The translations under genes were made by a program, and so were the position numbers. From Jimgerdemannia flammicorona (lineage: Eukaryota > Mucoromycota > Endogonomycetes > Endogonales > Endogonaceae), in the NCBI GenBank assembly GCA_003990745.1, contig RBNI01005831.1, positions 1-12,072 of the forward strand: a DNA stretch of 12,072 bases, in the 5' to 3' direction. This document shows, one piece after another, positions 7,673 through 12,072 of this stretch (positions within the stretch are counted from its first letter, which is position 1; each line of letters opens with the position of its first letter). The notes under the pieces were generated by a model, which saw only the letters and a list, made by a program, of their open reading frames with translations, did not search any database and was not told where the DNA came from.

Positions 7673-9037
7673 TGTAATATACCTGACTCAATAGAGGTAA
7701 ATTACAAAGTTGGAGATTGATGTAATTTGGCTTGAGCCTCTAGTTACTTTGTCAAAAAACAATAAAATGTTCTAAGATTTCTGAGGTCCTTGGTATTTAG
7801 TAGTATAATAGTCAAAGCTGGATATCTGTAAGTGATTCTAGTGATTTTCTTATTGGGATAGTTCTCTGGGTATAGTAGTAATTTATATAGTATAGATATT
7901 CCTTATATAGATAATTTCTATATGATGATCTTATATAGCATAAGTGAATTCCTTATATAGGATAGTCTGATAATTGAGTAGTTTCTTTCTTAAGTAATAG
8001 GCAATCTTTATATAATATAATAATCTCTGTGTGATGATCTTGTTTTCAAAAGTATGTGATTTCTATATAATAGTCTTGGTAGTATTTCTTATGTAGATTT
8101 GGCAGATAATTTGGATAACTTAGTATTGATATAGATTCTCCTGAATCAGCTCTTCTGGAAAATAACTCAGATGGCAGATAATTCAGATAACTTGAATAAC
8201 TTAGTTTTGATACAGATTCTCCTAAATCAGCAGCTCTCTGAAAATATTAGATAACTTAATAACTTAAATAACTCAAATGACTTGGATGGTAGATTTTTGG
8301 CAAGTTATATCAAAGACTGACTTCATTTGTATAGAGTTATATTGAGGACTAGCTCTACTATGAAGTTGTATCAGAAGACTGACTTATAGTAAGGTTCTTT
8401 ATAGTGGACTCTCTGGAAATGATAGATTCTTAGCAAAGTTGTGTCAAGACTGACTTTATTTGTACAGAGTTATATCAATAACCTGGCTCTATTATAAAGT
8501 TATATCAGAAGAATAACTTTGTAGCAAAAGGGATTTCAGACTTATCTGGTAAGTGAATCAAAAACATAGCAGACTTCTCTTGAAAAAAGTAGCTTATTCC
8601 TTAAGTGGTAGACTTTTCTTCAAAGCTTTGTATCAGAAAGTAGACTGGAGTGAGGAAAGTAAGCTTAAAATCTCCTAGTAGTAGCTTTAGAGTTCCTCTT
8701 GAAGTATGGTAGGCAGACTTGTCTTTTGCTTTTAAACTTTTCAAACTGAGATTTATTCACTCTTGTCTCTGAGATATTTAATATAGTTGTGGTTACTATC
8801 TTGATTGCTATCTGGATAATTATAGAATGTACAGTATGGCTAAATATAGTGTGTAACTTCCTCTGTACCCTCAGAGTATACATAGTATCTTTAAGATACA
8901 GTGCCCTTAAGATTTAGTTGTCTCAATCTGGATATCTAATACTATTTATATAGTTTTCACAGCAACTAGATAACTATGAGATTAACTATGATATATAAGG
9001 GTTATATCATTCTGTTATACTTATGTTACTCATCACA
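7673..9037 (-). repeat. Decayed LTR of the second element family (5' LTR, minus orientation)
   Basis: On the + strand it runs from TGTAATATACC to CTCATCACA, so TG...CA bounds it in either direction. It aligns in inverted orientation along its whole length with 10108-11329. Examples are TTTATTCACTCTTGTCTCTG (8751-8770) and CAGCTCTTCTGG (8147-8158), each with a near-identical counterpart. Differences are overwhelmingly transitions toward A/T, and it contains no CG. Orientation is fixed by the adjacent primer binding site at its left end. No coding capacity. Confidence 0.8.
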
Positions 9038-9039
9038 AT

Positions 9040-9520
9040 ATTAATAATATTATCTACATTCTTTATTTCTGAGCTTTTTCTAATTACTGTAATAATTTTA
9101 CTATTATCTGAACTACTAAATAATATCTTTTTACTATAGCAGTTAGCTATAAAATAATTATATTTTTTGTAGTTATAAAAAGTCTTATTCTTGTAAAAGA
9201 ATCTATAATCTCAATTATTTGACTTATAGTAGTTCTTTTTATATTCTTCATTCTTCTGATTATTATTACATAGTAGATAAGAATTCTTATTTTAGTTATT
9301 TTTTTAATTATCTAGTTAATAGAGTCTCTGGGCAACCAATATTTTTAAATAATATAAATGGCCTTATTGGATTTTTCTTCTTAATCTTCTAGATAAATCT
9401 GATAAAGCAGTAAATATATAGTTAGCTTAGGTACTATAGATAATATAATCGCCTTAATTATGATAGAGTTTTATAGGTTTGAAATAGATATTTATTTTAA
9501 TAATAAATATTTCAAGATCT
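9040..9520 (-). pseudogene. Gag relic (capsid tail and zinc knuckle) of a third LTR element
   Basis: In one - strand frame the translation reads like a retrotransposon Gag interrupted by TAA codons at Gln-like positions (CAA to TAA). INIYFKP and GDYIIYST...TALSDLSRRL resemble a capsid C-terminal region. An Asn/Gln/Lys/Tyr-rich linker follows. FYNYKKYNYFIANC (about 9139-9183) then has the spacing of a CX2CX4HX4C knuckle. There the second Cys, the two Gly positions and the His are replaced by residues reachable by C-to-T/G-to-A changes, and the first Cys by Phe. The relic stops at 9038 where the second-family LTR begins, so that element probably inserted into it. Ty3 versus Ty1-copia type cannot be decided. 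Confidence 0.55.
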
Positions 9521-10102
9521 TTTTTTTTTTCATTATTATAGAATCTTATTTTAAAAATCTTATTTCAGATTTTTAAATATTGACAGAGTTTTGGAATTTG
9601 TTCAGCAAAAGAGTCTTGAGGTCCAGACTCTTATTATAATTATTCTATCATAAAGTATTTTAAGTTCTATTCTATCTAAACTTAAGAATAGTCTTCTAAG
9701 ATAATTGTATGTTTTTTTAGTATTTACCAGAATTTGTCTATTGTATCTATAAAGAATATTACCATTATTTCTATTTATACTACTGATATAATAAATAGAT
9801 ATATAAGATTATAATTTATATTATTGATTAGAAGATATAGTAGTACTCAGTTATCATTTTACCAATTGACTCTGAAGTCTATGTCTACTATATTAATGAA
9901 GATTTCAATTTTGTTATTTTTTTTACTAAATGTAGAGATTTGTAGATCTACTTTATTCTCCCAACTGATCTATAATTATCAGACGTTCTTTGCTAGCTAC
10001 TACATAAGTAGGGCTTATAATCTCTATAAACTTATAAAGTTATATATATTTTTATATTAATGATAATAATATAATTAATCTCAAAAATATAATATAAAGT
10101 TA
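9521..10102. other. AT-rich stretch with no recognisable gene
   Basis: Very AT-rich, with T and A runs and only one CG (in AGACGTT near 9983). Neither strand has a convincing ORF; the short open stretch 9824-10060 is what such composition gives by chance. It probably continues the upstream part of the decayed Gag element on the - strand, but I could not recognise a motif in it. Confidence 0.5.
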
Positions 10103-10291
10103 TATACTGTAACGAGCAGCAGAATTGTACCGCTGAAATTATAAAATAACCACATACCATATCTAGTGCACTAGGCAACCAAGACTGCTTTACTGCACCA
10201 ACCTGTATAATTAGCCAGACATACCAGAAACACCTGCCACAGATAGCAAATCTATAGTTAGCCACATAGCAATCATATAGCAACCAACTTG

Positions 10292-10300
10292 TATAAAATA
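10292..10300 (+). promoter_or_regulatory. TATA box of the second-family LTR
   Basis: TATAAAATA followed by CCCC matches the form of the Ty3 LTR promoter in this window. AATAAA lies close behind (10318-10323), near or just upstream of the expected start site. It may therefore not serve as the R-region poly(A) signal. The orientation agrees with that deduced independently from the primer binding site of the other copy. Confidence 0.5.
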
Positions 10301-10528
10301 CCCCAGAGACAAGAGTGAATAAACCTCAGTCCGAAATTCAGACCACATTTCAACTCTGGTTCACTTTCCGATATAAAGAACAAGTTCAAGAGTATTTTGC
10401 CGCCCAAGTTCGAGTGAAATAACTTCGCTGCCATTTGAGTAACACGCCGCTTAAGGAATAAGCTGCTATATTTTGGTCCGCTTGCCAGATAAGCCTGAAG
10501 AATCTAAGAATCCGCCTCTTGTCACAAA

Positions 10529-10738
10529 TGACGCAACTTCGCAGTGAACTTGTTCGTGCAAACGAAGCCAGTCTCTGACGTAACTTTGCCAAGAGAAGAA
10601 TCCGCCGTTTCCCAGAGAGCCCACTATAGGAATCTTGCCACAAAAACCAGTCTTCTGACGCAACTTCGCAGTGGAGCCAGGCTTCGATGTAAAACGAAGC
10701 AGGTCTTGACGTAACTTTGCCAAGAATCCGTCATCCGT
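10529..10738 (+). repeat. Direct repeat, about 127-bp period, in the solo LTR
   Basis: TGACGCAACTTCGCAGTG occurs at 10529-10546 and 10656-10673. Each is followed by an AACGAAGC segment and then by TTGACGTAACTTTGCCAAG or its TCTGACG variant, about 45 bases on, and GAATCCG. Counterparts are visible in the decayed LTR as GAAGTTGTATCAGAAGACTG-type blocks, so the repeat is ancestral to the family. Confidence 0.6.
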
Positions 10739-10773
10739 GTTCTCCGCCATCCGAGTTATTCACGAAGTTCACC

Positions 10774-10906
10774 GATTCAGGAGAATCCGCGCCAAACTGA
10801 GTTATCCGAGTTATTATCCAAGAAGCCCGCCAATTCAGGAGAATCCGCGCCAAACTGAGTTACCCGAGTTATCCGAGTTATCCGAATTATCCGCCATCCG
10901 AGTTAT
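10774..10906 (+). repeat. Tandem repeats: ATTCAGGAGAATCCGCGCC unit and CCGAGTTAT 9-mers
   Basis: ATTCAGGAGAATCCGCGCC followed by AAACTGAGTTA occurs twice, about 59 bases apart. CCGAGTTAT occurs in tandem at 10864-10872 and 10873-10881. A CCGAATTAT variant (10882-10890) and another copy at 10898-10906 follow, with more singles upstream. The decayed LTR keeps the same array as AACTCAGATG/ATAATTCAGATAACTT blocks at 8166-8270. Confidence 0.65.
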
Positions 10907-10981
10907 TTCCCAGAAGAGCTAATTCAGGAAGAATCCGCGTCATCCGCCATTTTCGAGAAATCCACATAAGGAAGTCCGCCA

Positions 10982-11033
10982 AGATCGTCGCGCTACACAG
11001 AGATCGTCGCGCTACACAGAGATCGTCACGCAG
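10982..11033 (+). repeat. 19-bp tandem repeat AGATCGTCGCGCTACACAG
   Basis: Two exact copies (10982-11000 and 11001-11019) and a partial third copy follow each other, with further AGATCG...CGCTACACA fragments to about 11110. The unit contains three CG dinucleotides, unlike the CG-free decayed copy of this LTR. Confidence 0.75.
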
Positions 11034-11341
11034 AAATCGCATAAGGAAAACCGCTAAATTACCAGATCGTCCCGCATAAGGAATCCCGCTCGCGCTACAC
11101 AAAGATCGCCTGCCATCATACGAAATCGCCGCCACACTCAAGAGCTGTCCCAATAAGGAAATCGCCAGAATCGACCGCCATATCCAGATTTGACTATTAT
11201 ACCACTAAACACCAAGGACTTCAGGCATTATAGAACATTTTGTTGCTTTTTAACAAAGTAACTGGGAGCTCAAGCCAAACTACATCAACCCCCAACCTTG
11301 TAATTTTCCTCTATTTAGCACAATACTTATATACTAAGGTG

Positions 11342-11679
11342 TAGTGCTCTCAATGAATCAAAGATCCAATTCGATTTGATTCAAATCAAATCAAAGGTCC
11401 AATTCGATTCAAGATTCAATTTGAACTCTATTTTTTGAAATGTAATAACTCAATGAAAACACATCCAAATTTAATGATCTTTGGCTTGTTATATTCCTCT
11501 ATATAAGAAGAATCTAATAAGCTAAAGATCATTAAATTTTGGACATGTTTTGTCAAGTTATTACATTTTGAAAAATAGGGTTCAAATCAGACCCTCAATT
11601 CAATTCAAATTTGATTCAATTCTAACTTTATTTGAATTGAAAAATCCCCAATTTGATTTGATTTGTTTGGAAGCACTAC
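11342..11679. mobile_element. Foldback MITE, hAT-like (TAGTGCT ends, 8-bp target duplication)
   Basis: CTAAGGTG is directly repeated at 11334-11341 and 11680-11687. Between them the element starts TAGTGCTCTCAA and ends with TTGGAAGCACTA (inverted TAGTGCTTCCAA). The arms are inverted over nearly their whole length: AAATGTAATAACTC pairs with AGTTATTACATTT, and AAATTTAATGATCTTTGGCT with AGCTAAAGATCATTAAATTT. Only about 30 central bases are unpaired. No ORF. hAT elements have 8-bp target duplications and short ends of the T/CARNG type, so assignment to hAT is reasonable but based only on the ends. Confidence 0.8.
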
Positions 11680-11689
11680 TAAGGTGCTA

Positions 11690-11925
11690 TTTTAATAAAT
11701 TTGATTGAATTCAAATTAAATTAATATTTAATTCAATTTATGTAATTCTTAACTTTCAAAATTTAATAACTTAATAAAAATATGTTTAAATTTGACATAT
11801 TATAGCTTATTAGATTTGTCTTATCTAGAAGAATCTAGTATAATAAATATCATCAAATTTTGACTCTTAATTTGAATCAAATTGGATCTCAATTAGATTC
11901 AAATCAACTTCAAATTAATTTTATA
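11690..11925. mobile_element. Decayed, truncated relative of the MITE
   Basis: Collinear with the central part of the neighbouring MITE. TTTAATAACTTAATAAAAATATG corresponds to GTAATAACTCAATGAAAACACATC, and TATCTAGAAGAATCTAGTATAA to the central loop. CATCAAATTTTGAC matches the right arm. The TAGTGCT ends are missing and most differences are toward A/T. No target duplication could be identified. Confidence 0.55.
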
Positions 11926-12044
11926 TATAAGTATATATATATTTTAGACTATTTTCAAGCTACTAAAATTTTCCAGATATAGGTTATTCTAGTTTCTAGT
12001 TTTCATACATTTCTTCTCATACAGTCTTTTGCATATATATCTCA

Positions 12045-12072
12045 TTTTTTTTTTTTTTTTTTTTTTTTTTTT
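12045..12072. repeat. Poly(T) run at the window edge
   Basis: Twenty-eight T in a row reach the last base. It could be the poly(A) tail of a retroposed - strand element lying beyond the edge, a microsatellite, or an assembly artefact. The 120 bases before it (11926-12044) are AT-rich with nothing recognisable. Confidence 0.6.

Larger units (their letters stand above)
10108..11329 (+). repeat. Well-preserved LTR of the second family, probably a solo LTR
   Basis: It starts with TGTAACGAGC and carries a TATA box and AATAAA in + orientation. It is the inverted homologue of 7673-9037. TATAC occurs immediately before it (10103-10107) and at 11330-11334, within two bases of the end predicted from the other copy. 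No primer binding site follows and no polypurine tract precedes it, which fits a solo LTR left by LTR-LTR recombination. The final bases read TTA(TA) rather than TTACA, so the last bases have decayed. About 1 kb lies downstream of the promoter, rich in CG and short tandem repeats. Several open stretches on the - strand are not coding. Confidence 0.75.

Noticed and set aside
9301..9480. Search for tRNA or rRNA genes in the AT-rich region
   Set aside because: No cloverleaf box A/B pair or rRNA motif seen. The CCA-ended match at 7654-7670 is a primer binding site, not a tRNA gene.
9824..10060. 78-codon + strand open stretch
   Set aside because: Phe/Tyr/Ile/Leu-rich translation of an AT-rich relic; no domain and no support from a second copy.
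10981..11035. Short regularly repeated units considered as a CRISPR array
   Set aside because: The units are directly abutting with no spacers, and the context is a eukaryotic LTR.
10386..11153. Three - strand open stretches of 85-94 codons in the solo LTR
   Set aside because: They lie within a tandem-repeat block and overlap each other in different frames. The inverted homologue shows no coding constraint.

Overview
The window is a nest of transposable elements with no recognisable host gene. Everything codable is retroelement-derived, and the pattern of decay (C-to-T/G-to-A transitions, CAA-to-TAA and TGG-to-TGA stops, a 2.96-kb stretch without a single CG dinucleotide) points to a filamentous fungus whose repeats undergo RIP-like mutation and/or CpG methylation decay. 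A TE-rich ascomycete would fit, but the species cannot be read from the sequence.

1-4979 (+ strand): the 3' part of a chromodomain Ty3/Gypsy retrotransposon. One reading frame, open at the left edge, runs through reverse transcriptase, RNase H, integrase (DD35E), GPF motif and chromodomain. It is interrupted by two TGA codons and carries Asp-to-Asn changes at an RT and an RNase H catalytic position. A purine tract (2942-2954) abuts a long putative 3' LTR (about 2956-4979). Inside the U3 of that LTR lies an intact 365-codon ORF (3203-4300) with its own TATA-like element and two PPxY motifs. The LTR core promoter and poly(A) signal follow at 4490 and 4615.

5079-9037 (- strand): remains of a second LTR retroelement family. 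Read from right to left it has an LTR (9037 to 7673), a tRNA-Pro-like primer binding site (7670 to 7654), a leader, and a gag-position ORF with an RRM-like segment. That ORF is present in two diverged, abutting copies: 5079-6416, GC-rich and nearly intact, and about 6480-7310, badly decayed.

9040-10107: an extremely AT-rich relic of a third element. On the - strand it still shows a capsid/zinc-knuckle Gag pattern, with glutamine positions turned into TAA.

10108-11329 (+ strand): a well-preserved LTR of the second family, probably a solo LTR flanked by TATAC repeats. It is in inverted orientation relative to the decayed LTR at 7673-9037, so the two form long inverted-repeat arms.

11342-11679: a foldback MITE with TAGTGCT termini and an 8-bp CTAAGGTG target duplication (hAT-like). 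A decayed relative follows at about 11690-11925, and the window ends in a run of 28 T.

Inferred order of events: the AT-rich Gag relic is oldest. The second-family element inserted into it and decayed. The solo LTR and the MITE retain more CG and look younger. The Ty3 element on the left retains CG and long open frames and is probably among the most recent arrivals.
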